Positions 31,086-39,954 of a DNA stretch of 64,000 bases are shown here, in pieces. A model generated the notes under the pieces. It worked only from the letters and a program-made list of their open reading frames with translations, made no database searches and was not told the DNA's origin. The stretch's first letter is position 1, and each line of letters opens with the position of its first letter. This DNA comes from Candidatus Rokuibacteriota bacterium (GTDB lineage Bacteria; Methylomirabilota; Methylomirabilia; Rokubacteriales; CSP1-6). The stretch lies in NCBI GenBank assembly GCA_003220685.1, contig QHTE01000048.1, positions 1-64,000 on the forward strand. Direction: 5' to 3'. The position numbers and the translations under genes are program-made.

Positions 31086-32294
31086 ATGTCTCTCCCCGTC
31101 CTCGCCGCCTTCGCCCTGGCCCTCGCTCTGCTGCTGAGCGGCTGCCAGAGCCAGGGCTCGGTCGGCGCCGAGGAGCCCAAGAGCAAACCCGCGGGGCCGC
31201 CGCCGCGCGAAGTCAAGGTGACGCCGGCCGTCGAGCGAAGCGTGGCGCGGACGGTGGCGGCGACCGGAACGCTGGCGGCCGACGACCAGGTCGTGCTCGG
31301 CACCAAGGTCGCGGGCCGTCTCGCCGAGATCGCCGTCGACCTCGGGACGCGCGTGAAGCGCGGGCAGGTCGTCGGCAAGCTCGATCAGAGCGACTTCAAG
31401 CTGCGAGTCGAGCAGGCCGAGGCGGCGCTGCAGCAGGCGCGCGTGCGGCTCGGTCTCTCGCCGACGGGCAGTGACGAGAAGGTCGACCCCGAGCAGACCG
31501 CGATCGTCCGCCAGGCCCGCGCGATGCTGGACGACGCGCGGCTCACTCGTGACCGCAGCGTCAGGCTCGCGCAGCAAGAGCTGATCGCCCGCGCGCAGCT
31601 CGACTCGGCCGAGGCCGCGCTCCAGGTATCGGAAGGTCGGTACCAGGACGCGATCGAGGAAGTCCGCAACCGGCAGGCCGTGATCGCCCAGCGCCGCTCG
31701 GAGCTCGACCTGGCCCGCCAGCAGCTCGCCGACACCGTGATCCTGTCGCCGCTCGACGGCGTCGTGAGCCTCAAGCAGGCCTCGGTCGGCGAGTACCTGC
31801 CGGCGGGCGCGCCGGTCGCCACGATGGTGCGCGTGCACCCGCTGCGCCTGCGCGTCCCGGTTCCCGAGCGCGAGGGCGCCGGCGTGCGCGCCGGCCACGC
31901 CGTGACCTTGACCGTCGAAGGCGATCCGACGCTCTACCGCGGCCGCGTGGTGCGGCTGTCGCCCATCGTCCAGGAGCAGAATCGCACGTTGCTCGTGGAG
32001 GGCGAGGTGCCGAACGAGCGCGGGTTCCTGCGGCCCGGCTCCTTCGCGCGCGTCGAGATCATGACCGAGGTGAGCCAGCCGATGGTGACGGTCCCCGCGA
32101 CCGCCATCATCGTCTTCGCCGGCGTCGAGAAGGTGCTGCTCGTCCGTCGGGGCAAGACCGCCGAGGTCCGGGTGACGACCGGCCGCCGTCTGGGTCTCGA
32201 CGTCGAGATCGTCGAGGGGCTCAAGCGCGGCGATCCCGTGGTCACCGTGCCGGGCAATCTCGCCGGCGGCCAGCCGGTCACCGTGGTCCCGTAG
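31086..32294 (+). CDS. RND efflux periplasmic adaptor subunit (membrane fusion protein)
   Basis: A 402-residue lipoprotein with lipobox LLSGC at about residue 17. The order is the hallmark of the family: barrel-sandwich half VLGTKVAGRLAEIAVDLGTRVKRGQVV, a long coiled hairpin (about residues 100-215), the second lipoyl half ILSPLDGVVSLKQASVGEYLPAG, a beta-barrel and a membrane-proximal domain. The RND pump gene starts 6 bp downstream at 32301. No TolC-like outer membrane factor is in the window. Exported substrates are unknown. Confidence 0.93.
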   Translation: MSLPVLAAFALALALLLSGCQSQGSVGAEEPKSKPAGPPPREVKVTPAVERSVARTVAATGTLAADDQVVLGTKVAGRLAEIAVDLGTRVKRGQVVGKLDQSDFKLRVEQAEAALQQARVRLGLSPTGSDEKVDPEQTAIVRQARAMLDDARLTRDRSVRLAQQELIARAQLDSAEAALQVSEGRYQDAIEEVRNRQAVIAQRRSELDLARQQLADTVILSPLDGVVSLKQASVGEYLPAGAPVATMVRVHPLRLRVPVPEREGAGVRAGHAVTLTVEGDPTLYRGRVVRLSPIVQEQNRTLLVEGEVPNERGFLRPGSFARVEIMTEVSQPMVTVPATAIIVFAGVEKVLLVRRGKTAEVRVTTGRRLGLDVEIVEGLKRGDPVVTVPGNLAGGQPVTVVP

Positions 32295-32300
32295 CCCGCC

Positions 32301-35300
32301 GTGCAAAAGCTCGCCGAGGTCTGCATCAAGCGTCCGGTGTTCGCGACCATGCTGGTCATGGCCTTCGTGGTCGTGGGCGCCGCGAGCTGGTTTCGGCTGG
32401 GCGTCGACCGCTTCCCGACGGTCGATCTGCCGACCGTCAGCGTGCGTGTCGAGCTGCCGGGCGCCTCCATCGAGGAGACCGAGACCCAGCTGGCCCAGCG
32501 GCTCGAGGAGCAGATCAACACGATCCAGGGGATCAACGAGCTGCGCTCGATCTGCGGCCCCGGCACCGCGATCGTCATCGTCACGTTCAACCTGAACCGC
32601 CAGATCGACGTGGCCGCCCAGGACGTGCGCGACAAGGTGGCCATCGCGGTCCGCAACATGCCGCGCGAGATCCTGCCGCCGATCATCGCCAAGTTCGACA
32701 ACGACCAGGCGCCCGTCGTGACGATCGCGCTGTCCAGCGACCGCTCGCTGCGCGAGCTGACCGAGATCGCCGACAAGATCGTGCGTCCCCAGCTGGAGCG
32801 CTCGGCCGGGGTCGGCGAGGTGCGGATCGTCGGCGGCCTGGCGCGCTCCGTCAACGTCTGGATCGATCCCGATCGGCTGGCCGCCTACCAGATCCCGATC
32901 ACGAACGTGCGCGACGCCATCGTCCGCCAGAACGCCGACCTGCCGGGCGGCAACGTGACGGCCGGGCTCAACGAGGCGTCGCTCCGGACGATGGGCCGCA
33001 TCGCCGAGCCGCGGTCCTTCAACGACCTGGTGGTGGCCACCCTGAGCGGCGTGCCGGTGCGCGTGCGCGACATCGGCTACGCCGAGGACGGCACGAAGGA
33101 GCAGCGCTCGGCGGCCCGCCTCAACGGCGTGCCGACGGTCATCATGGAGGTGCGCCGGCAGTCGGGTGAGAACACGGTCGCCGTGATCGAGGGCGTGAAG
33201 GGCAAGCTCGCCCGGCTCCGCGACCAGGTGCCGCCCGACGTCAGCCTCGAGGTGATCCGTGACCAGTCGCGCTACATCTACGCGGCCCTGCACGAGATCA
33301 ACCTGCACCTGGTGCTCGGCTCGATCCTGGCCTCGCTGGTGGTGCTGGCGTTCATGCGCTCCTGGCGCTCGACGTTCATCGCCGCGGTGGCCATCCCGAC
33401 CTCGGTCGTCTCGGCGTTCGGCATGATGTGGGCGCTCAACTTCACCTTGAACAGCGTGACGATGCTCGCCCTGGTGCTGATGGTCGGCATCGTCATTGAC
33501 GACGCCATCGTCGTGCTCGAGAACGTCTTCCGCTTCGTCGAGGAGAAGAAGATGCGGCCGTTCGAGGCCGCGCGCGAGGCGACCGCCGACATCGGGCTGG
33601 CGGTCATGGCGACCACGTTCTCGCTGGTCGTCATCTTCGTGCCGGTCTCGTTCATGTCCTCGATCTCCGGGCGGTTCCTGTACCAGTTCGGCCTCACCGC
33701 CGCGGCGTCGGTGCTGGTGAGCCTGCTGGTGTCGTTCTCGCTGACCCCGATGATGTGCGCCCGGCTGCTGCGGGCGGAGGATGCTGCGAGCGGTCACGCC
33801 GAGGGCGCGCACGCGGGCTCGCGCGGCGGCTTCTACGCCTGGATCGACCGGGCCTACACGTGGAGCCTCGCCTGGTCGATGCGCCATCGCTGGGTCATCG
33901 TGATCGTCAGCGTGGTGACCCTGGTCGCGGCCATGCCGATCTACCGGCAGGTGAAGCAGGAGTACATCCCGAGCGACGTCGACGAGTCCGAGTTCGAGGT
34001 GCTCGTGTTCGGTCCCGAGAAGATGAGTCTCGCTGCGATGGACGAGGCCATGCAGGCGCTCGCGAAGGAGGCGCGCGAGACGGAGGGCGTCGCGCTCACC
34101 CTGGCCTCGGGCGGCGGCAGCTTCCTGGGCAAGGTGAACCAGGGCTACATGTACATCCGCACGGTGCCGCACCAGGAGCGTACCTTGACGCCCGAGCGGC
34201 TCTGGAAAGGGCTGCGCAACGGCCGGCCGCTGGACGCATTCAAGGGCAACTACTCCCAGCGCGACGTGATGGTGGCGCTCCGGCAGCGCTTCCGCAAGTT
34301 CACCGACATGCGCACGCAGGTCCGCAACATCGCCGGCTTCAACATCGGCGGCGGCACCTTCGACATCGACCTGGCGCTGCGGGGGCCCGAGCTCGAGAAG
34401 CTCGCGGAGTACGGCGAGATCCTCAAGGCGAAGGCGCGCGAGATCGGCGGCATCGTCGACATCGACACCACCCTGCGCCTGGACAAGCCCGAGCTCCGCG
34501 TGGCGATCGACCGCCAGCGGGCGGCCGACCTGCGCGTGGACACCCAGCAGATCGCGACCGCGCTGCGCCTGATGGTGGGCGGCGACGATCAGGTCTCGCG
34601 CTTCCACGATCCGGTCGTCAACGACGACTACGACGTGCAGATCCGGCTGATGCCCGAGTTCCGCGGCAACCTGAGCACGATCCAGCGGCTCTACGTCTCG
34701 CGCGACACCACGTCGACCAATCCGGCGACGGGCTCGCCGGCCCAGGTCAACCTGGCGCCCGGCGGCGGCCTCGTCCGGCTCGACAACGTCGTGAAGATCG
34801 AGCCGGCGTCCACCGCGTCGCGGATCGACCGCACCGACCGTCAGCGGGAGACCCGGCTCCGGGCCGGGATCGCGCCGGGCTACGGTCAGGCCGACCGCAT
34901 CAACCTGCTCAAGCAGGCGGTCGCCGACATGAACCTGCCGTCGGCGTACCAGGCGTTCGTCACCGGCAAGGCCAAGGAGATGGAGAAGACGTTCACCGAG
35001 TTCCTGTGGGTCTTCCTGCTCTCGGTCATCTTCATGTACATGATCCTGGCCTCGCAGTTCGAGAGCTTGATCCACCCGCTGACGATCTTGTTGTCGTTGC
35101 CGCTCTCGGTCCCGTTCGCGCTGTTCTCGCTCTGGTACACGGGCAACACGCTCAATCTCTACTCCGCGCTCGGCATCCTGGTCCTGTTCGGCGTCGTGAA
35201 GAAGAACGCCATCCTACAGATCGACCACATGAACGCGCTCCGCGCCCTCGGCATGGACCGTGGCGCCGCCATCATGCAGGGCAATCGCGATCGGCTCCGC

Positions 35301-35624
35301 CCGATCCTGATGACGACCCTGGCCCTGGTCGCCGGCATGCTGCCGCTGTGGGTCGGCACGGGGCCGGGCTCCGAGGAGCGGCGCGCGATCGCCGTCGTCG
35401 TCATCGGCGGCCAGACGCTCTGTCTCCTCCTGACCTTGCTGGTGACGCCGGTCGCCTACTCGCTCTTCGAGGACGTGGCCCGCGCGCTGCGGGTCTCGGC
35501 GCCCTCGCTCGCGCCGTGGCGCCGTCTCGCCCGGCAGGGCGAGCGCCGTGCCTGGCGCCACCGGTTGCGCCGTGCCTGGCGCCGCACGCCTGCTCGCGGG
35601 ATCTCCGGCGGCGTCGACGACTGA
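32301..35624 (+). CDS. RND efflux transporter permease subunit (AcrB/MdtB-like)
   Basis: A 1107-residue inner-membrane pump starting at GTG 32301, with twelve helices in two similar halves and two large periplasmic loops. The proton-relay aspartates are in VGIVIDDAIVVLENV (helix 4) and the helix 10 lysine is in FGVVKKNAILQIDHM. The N-terminal motif IKRPVFATMLVMAFVVVG is typical of HAE1-type drug exporters. It forms an operon with the adaptor gene. A long open frame antisense to it is only a GC-rich shadow. The C-terminus is arginine-rich and slightly longer than usual. Confidence 0.95.
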   Translation: MQKLAEVCIKRPVFATMLVMAFVVVGAASWFRLGVDRFPTVDLPTVSVRVELPGASIEETETQLAQRLEEQINTIQGINELRSICGPGTAIVIVTFNLNRQIDVAAQDVRDKVAIAVRNMPREILPPIIAKFDNDQAPVVTIALSSDRSLRELTEIADKIVRPQLERSAGVGEVRIVGGLARSVNVWIDPDRLAAYQIPITNVRDAIVRQNADLPGGNVTAGLNEASLRTMGRIAEPRSFNDLVVATLSGVPVRVRDIGYAEDGTKEQRSAARLNGVPTVIMEVRRQSGENTVAVIEGVKGKLARLRDQVPPDVSLEVIRDQSRYIYAALHEINLHLVLGSILASLVVLAFMRSWRSTFIAAVAIPTSVVSAFGMMWALNFTLNSVTMLALVLMVGIVIDDAIVVLENVFRFVEEKKMRPFEAAREATADIGLAVMATTFSLVVIFVPVSFMSSISGRFLYQFGLTAAASVLVSLLVSFSLTPMMCARLLRAEDAASGHAEGAHAGSRGGFYAWIDRAYTWSLAWSMRHRWVIVIVSVVTLVAAMPIYRQVKQEYIPSDVDESEFEVLVFGPEKMSLAAMDEAMQALAKEARETEGVALTLASGGGSFLGKVNQGYMYIRTVPHQERTLTPERLWKGLRNGRPLDAFKGNYSQRDVMVALRQRFRKFTDMRTQVRNIAGFNIGGGTFDIDLALRGPELEKLAEYGEILKAKAREIGGIVDIDTTLRLDKPELRVAIDRQRAADLRVDTQQIATALRLMVGGDDQVSRFHDPVVNDDYDVQIRLMPEFRGNLSTIQRLYVSRDTTSTNPATGSPAQVNLAPGGGLVRLDNVVKIEPASTASRIDRTDRQRETRLRAGIAPGYGQADRINLLKQAVADMNLPSAYQAFVTGKAKEMEKTFTEFLWVFLLSVIFMYMILASQFESLIHPLTILLSLPLSVPFALFSLWYTGNTLNLYSALGILVLFGVVKKNAILQIDHMNALRALGMDRGAAIMQGNRDRLRPILMTTLALVAGMLPLWVGTGPGSEERRAIAVVVIGGQTLCLLLTLLVTPVAYSLFEDVARALRVSAPSLAPWRRLARQGERRAWRHRLRRAWRRTPARGISGGVDD

Positions 35625-35674
35625 GCGAAGACTTTCGGCGTTCGCCCGTCGGCTCGCGCGCTGGCGTCGGCCTG

Positions 35675-35680
35675 TAGACT
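35675..35680 (+). promoter_or_regulatory. Putative -10 box of the FAD oxidoreductase gene
   Basis: TAGACT ends 9 bp before ATG 35690. The short spacer GGGGGCGAG could act as a weak Shine-Dalgarno, but the transcript would be nearly leaderless. Confidence 0.3.
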
Positions 35681-35689
35681 GGGGGCGAG

Positions 35690-36937
35690 ATGGAACGACC
35701 GCCGATCGCGATCGTCGGCGCTTCGCTGGCCGGGGGCACGGCGGCCGTCACCCTGCGCGAGGAGGGATTCGACGGCGACATCGTCTTGATCGGCGCCGAG
35801 GCGCAGCTGCCCTACAACCGGCCGCCGCTGTCGAAGGGCTATCTGCGCGGTCAGGACCGCTTCGACGAACAGCTGGTGAAGCCGGCGAGCTACTACGCGG
35901 AGCAGCGCATCCGGCTCGAGCTCGGCGTGCGCGCCACCGCGGTGGACCCAAAGGACAAGCTGGTCGAGCTCGACGGCGGCAAGCGTGTCGCCTACGACCG
36001 GCTGCTCGTGACCACCGGCGGACGCAACCGCACGCTCTCGGTGCCGGGCGCGACGCTCGCCGGTGTCTTCCAGCTGCGCACCGTGGAGGATTGCGACCGC
36101 ATCCGCGCCGCCGTCTCGCGCGGCCGCCGCGCGGTCGTCATGGGCTTCGGGTTCATCGGCTCCGAGGTCTCGGCGTCGCTGCGCCAGCTCGGTGTCGAGG
36201 TGGTGGCGATCGAGAACGCGCGCGTGCCGCTGGCCCGGGTGCTCGGCGAGGAGATCGGGCAGGTGCTCGCCGACATCCATCGTGAGAGAGGCGTCGAGCT
36301 GATCTCCGAGGATTCCGTCGCCGCGCTCGAGGGCTCGGGCCGGGTGACGCGCGTGCGCACGCAGAAGGGCCGGGTGTTCGACTGCGATCTGGTAGTGGCC
36401 GGCATCGGGATCGTGCCCAACGCGGAGCTCCTCGCCGCGGCCGGCGCCCAGGTCGACAACGGCGTGCTCGTGGACGAGCGCTGCCGGACGTCGCTGCCCG
36501 ACGTGTTCGCGGCCGGCGACGTGACCAACCACCTGCATCCGATCTTCGGTCGCCTTCGCGTGGAGCACTGGAACAACGGCTTGCAGCAAGGGCGCGCGGC
36601 GGCCCGATCGCTGCTGGGCCGGGGCGCGCCGTACGACTACATCCACACGTTCTGGTCGGATCAGTACGAGCATGTCATTGAATACGTCGGCTTCGCCGCC
36701 GGCTGGGACCGGGTGGTCTTCCGCGGCCGGCCCGAGAGCCGCAAGTTCCTCGGCTTCTATCTCAAGGACGGCATCGTGCGCGCCGCGGTCGGCCTCGACC
36801 GCGGCGGCGATCCCGAGGACCCGAAGGGCGACGGCGAGCTGAAGGCGGCGGTCGACATGGTGCGCCGCCGCGCGGCGATCGATCCGGCCAAGCTCGCCGA
36901 CGAGAGCACCGACCTCCGGGCGCTCGCAGGCTCCTGA
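35690..36937 (+). CDS. FAD-dependent NAD(P)H oxidoreductase (ferredoxin reductase-like)
   Basis: A 415-residue pyridine nucleotide-disulfide-fold flavoprotein of the type that reduces ferredoxins of Rieske or P450 oxygenases. The FAD site is IVGASLAGGTAAVTLRE at the N-terminus, the NAD(P) site is VVMGFGFIGSEVSASLR near residue 147, FAD O2' contact is in DVFAAGDVTN, and a Reductase_C domain starts near 320 with HIHTFWSDQYE-like residues. No redox-active CxxC pair is present. It could supply electrons to the Rieske oxygenase at 14157, but they are 20 kb apart, so this is conjecture. Confidence 0.9.
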   Translation: MERPPIAIVGASLAGGTAAVTLREEGFDGDIVLIGAEAQLPYNRPPLSKGYLRGQDRFDEQLVKPASYYAEQRIRLELGVRATAVDPKDKLVELDGGKRVAYDRLLVTTGGRNRTLSVPGATLAGVFQLRTVEDCDRIRAAVSRGRRAVVMGFGFIGSEVSASLRQLGVEVVAIENARVPLARVLGEEIGQVLADIHRERGVELISEDSVAALEGSGRVTRVRTQKGRVFDCDLVVAGIGIVPNAELLAAAGAQVDNGVLVDERCRTSLPDVFAAGDVTNHLHPIFGRLRVEHWNNGLQQGRAAARSLLGRGAPYDYIHTFWSDQYEHVIEYVGFAAGWDRVVFRGRPESRKFLGFYLKDGIVRAAVGLDRGGDPEDPKGDGELKAAVDMVRRRAAIDPAKLADESTDLRALAGS

Positions 36938-36983
36938 AGGGTCCGTCGCCGCCTCGCGTCTGGGCCCTGCAGAACCCGGCTGA

Positions 36984-37760
36984 TCAGCTCGAGAAGAACT
37001 CCAGCATCTTGCGATTCACGTCCGCCGACTTCTCGTACGCCGACCAGTGGCCCGCCGCCGGGATGCGATGGATGTCGAGCGTGCCGACGGCCGCGCGGAT
37101 CTCGCCGATCAGGAGATCCGAGGGCCGGAACGCGGAGTCGTCGCGCTCGCCCCAGAGCACACGGATTCGGCATTTGAGCTGGGCGAGGTCGCCGAGCAGC
37201 GTGCCGCCGCCGCTCACCTTGCGGCTGTCGAAGCGCGTGCGACGGACGCCGTCGGCCTGGATGTCGATGGCCTCTTCGGTGACGCCGGCCGAGTCGCTGA
37301 GCATGTTGACCAGCAGGTTGTGGCGGCAGATCTCGCGGAAGAGCCGCTCGTCTCCCCCGGCCTCCTTGTAACTCCGGATGGGCCGGTCGCCGAACCGGCG
37401 GGAGGGGAAGCCGCCGGGCGAGACCAGACAGAGATGGGTCACGCGCGGTCCAAGCCGCCGGGCGAGGCTCGCGGCGATCGCCCCGCCGAACGAGAATCCG
37501 GCCAGCCGGAGCGGCGCGTCGCCCGCGAACATCTCGACGAAGAGGCGATGCACGAGGTCCAGATACGCAGCGCCCGTGGTCTCGCGCGCGACGGACGCCG
37601 AGTCGCCGTACGAGGGATGGTCGAGCGCGTGCACGGTGAAGCGCGCGGCGAGCGCCTCGATGTTCCGGGTCCAGTGCCGCCACGAGCCCATGCCGCCGTG
37701 GAAGAGGACGAGGTCCGGGCCGCTCCCGCGCCGGCGCGCCGCCATCCGTGGTTGATCCAT
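36984..37760 (-). CDS. Alpha/beta hydrolase
   Basis: A 258-residue alpha/beta hydrolase with oxyanion loop LFHGGMGSWRHW, nucleophile elbow GFSFGGAIA (Ser near 108), acid in VLWGERDDSAF and base in IPAAGHWSAYEKSADV. The motifs and C-terminus resemble meta-cleavage product (C-C bond) hydrolases, but I would not assign that. The start ATG 37760 faces the peptide ABC operon across a 148-bp divergent region with an inverted repeat. Confidence 0.88.
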   Translation of the reverse strand: MDQPRMAARRRGSGPDLVLFHGGMGSWRHWTRNIEALAARFTVHALDHPSYGDSASVARETTGAAYLDLVHRLFVEMFAGDAPLRLAGFSFGGAIAASLARRLGPRVTHLCLVSPGGFPSRRFGDRPIRSYKEAGGDERLFREICRHNLLVNMLSDSAGVTEEAIDIQADGVRRTRFDSRKVSGGGTLLGDLAQLKCRIRVLWGERDDSAFRPSDLLIGEIRAAVGTLDIHRIPAAGHWSAYEKSADVNRKMLEFFSS

Positions 37761-37776
37761 GCCGCTCCTCGCTCGC

Positions 37777-37798
37777 CACGATCATGGCACAGATCGTG
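37777..37798. promoter_or_regulatory. Inverted repeat in divergent region, possible operator
   Basis: CACGATC (37777-37783) and GATCGTG (37792-37798) are perfect complements separated by 8 bp. The dyad lies immediately upstream of a predicted promoter for the peptide ABC operon and 17 bp from the divergent hydrolase start. Confidence 0.4.
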
Positions 37799-37803
37799 CC
37801 GTC

Positions 37804-37832
37804 TGGACTTGTTGCGCGAATATCACGATAAT
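37804..37832 (+). promoter_or_regulatory. Predicted promoter of the peptide ABC transporter operon
   Basis: A -35 TGGACT (37804-37809) and a -10 GATAAT (37827-37832) are 17 bp apart, the best-matched sigma70-like promoter in the window. The leader to ATG 37909 is about 70 nt. Confidence 0.5.
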
Positions 37833-37908
37833 CGGCCCGGCCTCGACGGCCTCGTGACGAACGCCGGGGCCCAGACCCGCGACGCGCCCGCGCGAAGGGG
37901 GAGCTCAT

Positions 37909-39936
37909 ATGCAGACTCGCACCCTCAGATCGAAGCTCACGATCGGCCTGACGATCGCCGCGCTCATCGGCTTTGCCGTTGCGGCGGTCGCGCAGAACAC
38001 CGGCAAGAGCCTGATCGGCAAGCTCGAAGGTCCCGAGGTCGTGACCGACGCCGCGAAGGCTCCCAAGACGTTCAAGGAGGCGCCGCAGCTCGCGGAGCTG
38101 GTCAAGCAAGGCAAGCTGCCGCCGGTGGCCGAGCGCATCGGTCAGGATCCGCTGGTGATCAAGCCGCTGAACGAGGTCGGTCGCTACGGCGGCACGTGGC
38201 GTGGGGGTTTCACAGGTCCGGCCGACTTCTGGAACGGCTTCCGCTGCTGCCAGGGGCCGGACCATCTGATGTTCTGGGACTACACGGGTGATCGTGTCAT
38301 GCCGAACATCGCCAAGGGCCTTGAGATGCAGGACGGCGGTCGGGCGTGGCTCGTGCACCTGCGTCGCGGAATGAAGTGGAGCGACGGCAAGCCGTTCACC
38401 GCCGACGACTTCGTGTTCTGGTTCGAGGACATCTACCGCAACAAGGACCTCGTCCCGACACCCTCGGCCCAGATGGCCATCAACGGCAAGCAGGGCGTGA
38501 TCGAGAAGGTCGATACCAACACGGTGCGGTTCAAGTTCCCCGAGCCGTACTTCATGCTCCCGGACGTGCTGGCCGGCTCGACCGACCTGGCCGGACAGGG
38601 CTTCGCGTACCGCGGCATGGGCGGCTTCGCGCCCGCGCACTACTTGAAACAATTCCATCCGAAGTACGTGGGGCAGGCCGAGCTCGACAAGAAGACCAAA
38701 GAGGCGAAGTTCGACAGCTGGGTGCGGATGTTCCTGTTCAAGAACGACTGGGCGCTCAACCCGGAGCTGCCCGTCCTGTCGCCGTGGAAGACCGCGACGC
38801 CCATCAACACGCCGACGTGGACGCTCGAGCGCAACCCGTACAGCGTTTTCGTGGACACCGCGGGTAACCAGCTGCCCTACATCGACCGCGTGGTGCTGAC
38901 TCTCGCCGAGAACCTCGAGGTCCTCAACCTGCGCGCGATCGCGGGCGAGTACGACTTCCAGCAGCGCCACCTCGACCTCGGCAAGCTGCCGGTGTTCCTC
39001 GAGAATCAGGCCAAGGGCAACTACAAGGTCTATCTCGACCCGGGCGATTACGGCGGCGACATGATCATCAAGTTCAACCTGAACTACGACGCCGATCCAG
39101 AGATCGCCAAGTGGTACAACACGGCCGACTTCCGCCGCGCGCTGGCGCTCGGGATCGACCGTGACCAGATCAACGAGACGTTCTGGCTCGGCACGGGCAC
39201 GCCGAGCTCCGTGGTGCCCGCGGACAACAACAAGTACAACCCCGGGCCGCAGTACCGGAAGATGTGGGCCACGCTCGACGTGAAGAAGGCCAACGAGATG
39301 CTGGACAAGATCGGGTTGGCCAAGAAGGACGCCGAGGGCTACCGGCTCCGCAGCGACGGCAAGGGTCGGCTGCGCATCGAGATCATGACTCTGGGCGGAC
39401 AGTTCGTGCAGTTCACGCAGATCGCCGAGATGATCCGCGAGCAGTGGAAGAAGATCGGCATCGACCTGGTCGTGCAGGAGGTCGAGCGCAGCCTCGCCCT
39501 CAAGCGGACCGCCGCCAACGAGCAGCAGCTCGGCGCCTGGAACAACGACGGCAGCGAGCACCTCTTTACGTTCCCGCTGCACGTGTTCCCATTCGAGCTC
39601 GCCGCCGTCGCTTCCTCAGGGCCGCTCTACGTCAAGTGGTTCCTCTCGGCGGGCGCCCAGGGCAAGGAGCCGGAGCCGAGGATGCGCGAGCTGATGGACA
39701 AGTGGAAGAAGGCCTTCGGTGTGCCCGAGAAGGAGCGGATCCAGCTCGGCAAGGACGTCTGGAAGATCGCGGCCGAGGAAGTCTACATCATCGGCGTCAT
39801 CGGCATGGGGCCGGCCTCCATGGGCGTGCGCGTGGTCAAGAACAACATGGGCAACATCCCGTCGCGGCAGTACAACAGCCCCGACGGCAAGACGCCGGGC
39901 ATCTCGCGGCCGATCACCTTCTACTGGAAGAACTAG
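37909..39936 (+). CDS. ABC transporter substrate-binding protein, peptide type (SBP_bac_5), long form
   Basis: A 675-residue periplasmic solute-binding protein with a Sec signal peptide (LTIGLTIAALIGFAVAAVAQ). Its family 5 fold is recognisable from RRGMKWSDGKPFTADDFVFW and GIDRDQINETFW. It is longer than typical DppA (about 500) and belongs to a subgroup that begins with a 90-residue extension (LAELVKQGKLPPVAERIGQD) seen in some oligopeptide- or glycoside-associated binders. It heads a five-gene transporter operon with both permeases and both ATPases directly downstream. Confidence 0.93.
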   Translation: MQTRTLRSKLTIGLTIAALIGFAVAAVAQNTGKSLIGKLEGPEVVTDAAKAPKTFKEAPQLAELVKQGKLPPVAERIGQDPLVIKPLNEVGRYGGTWRGGFTGPADFWNGFRCCQGPDHLMFWDYTGDRVMPNIAKGLEMQDGGRAWLVHLRRGMKWSDGKPFTADDFVFWFEDIYRNKDLVPTPSAQMAINGKQGVIEKVDTNTVRFKFPEPYFMLPDVLAGSTDLAGQGFAYRGMGGFAPAHYLKQFHPKYVGQAELDKKTKEAKFDSWVRMFLFKNDWALNPELPVLSPWKTATPINTPTWTLERNPYSVFVDTAGNQLPYIDRVVLTLAENLEVLNLRAIAGEYDFQQRHLDLGKLPVFLENQAKGNYKVYLDPGDYGGDMIIKFNLNYDADPEIAKWYNTADFRRALALGIDRDQINETFWLGTGTPSSVVPADNNKYNPGPQYRKMWATLDVKKANEMLDKIGLAKKDAEGYRLRSDGKGRLRIEIMTLGGQFVQFTQIAEMIREQWKKIGIDLVVQEVERSLALKRTAANEQQLGAWNNDGSEHLFTFPLHVFPFELAAVASSGPLYVKWFLSAGAQGKEPEPRMRELMDKWKKAFGVPEKERIQLGKDVWKIAAEEVYIIGVIGMGPASMGVRVVKNNMGNIPSRQYNSPDGKTPGISRPITFYWKN

Positions 39937-39954
39937 GGTCGGGGAGCGCCCGGC

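Noticed and set aside
30867-35075. A 1402-codon open frame on the minus strand across the RND efflux genes
   Set aside because: It is antisense to two genes with clear domain structure, has a low-complexity His/Asp/Arg-rich composition and no recognisable fold. Long antisense frames are expected in DNA this GC-rich. The same applies to 36757-39582, 40821-43055, 45977-48199 and others.
32301-35624. RND pump classed as a heavy-metal (CusA) exporter
   Set aside because: Its motifs and adaptor match HAE1-type drug pumps, and no metal-binding methionine triad or metal chaperone gene is visible.
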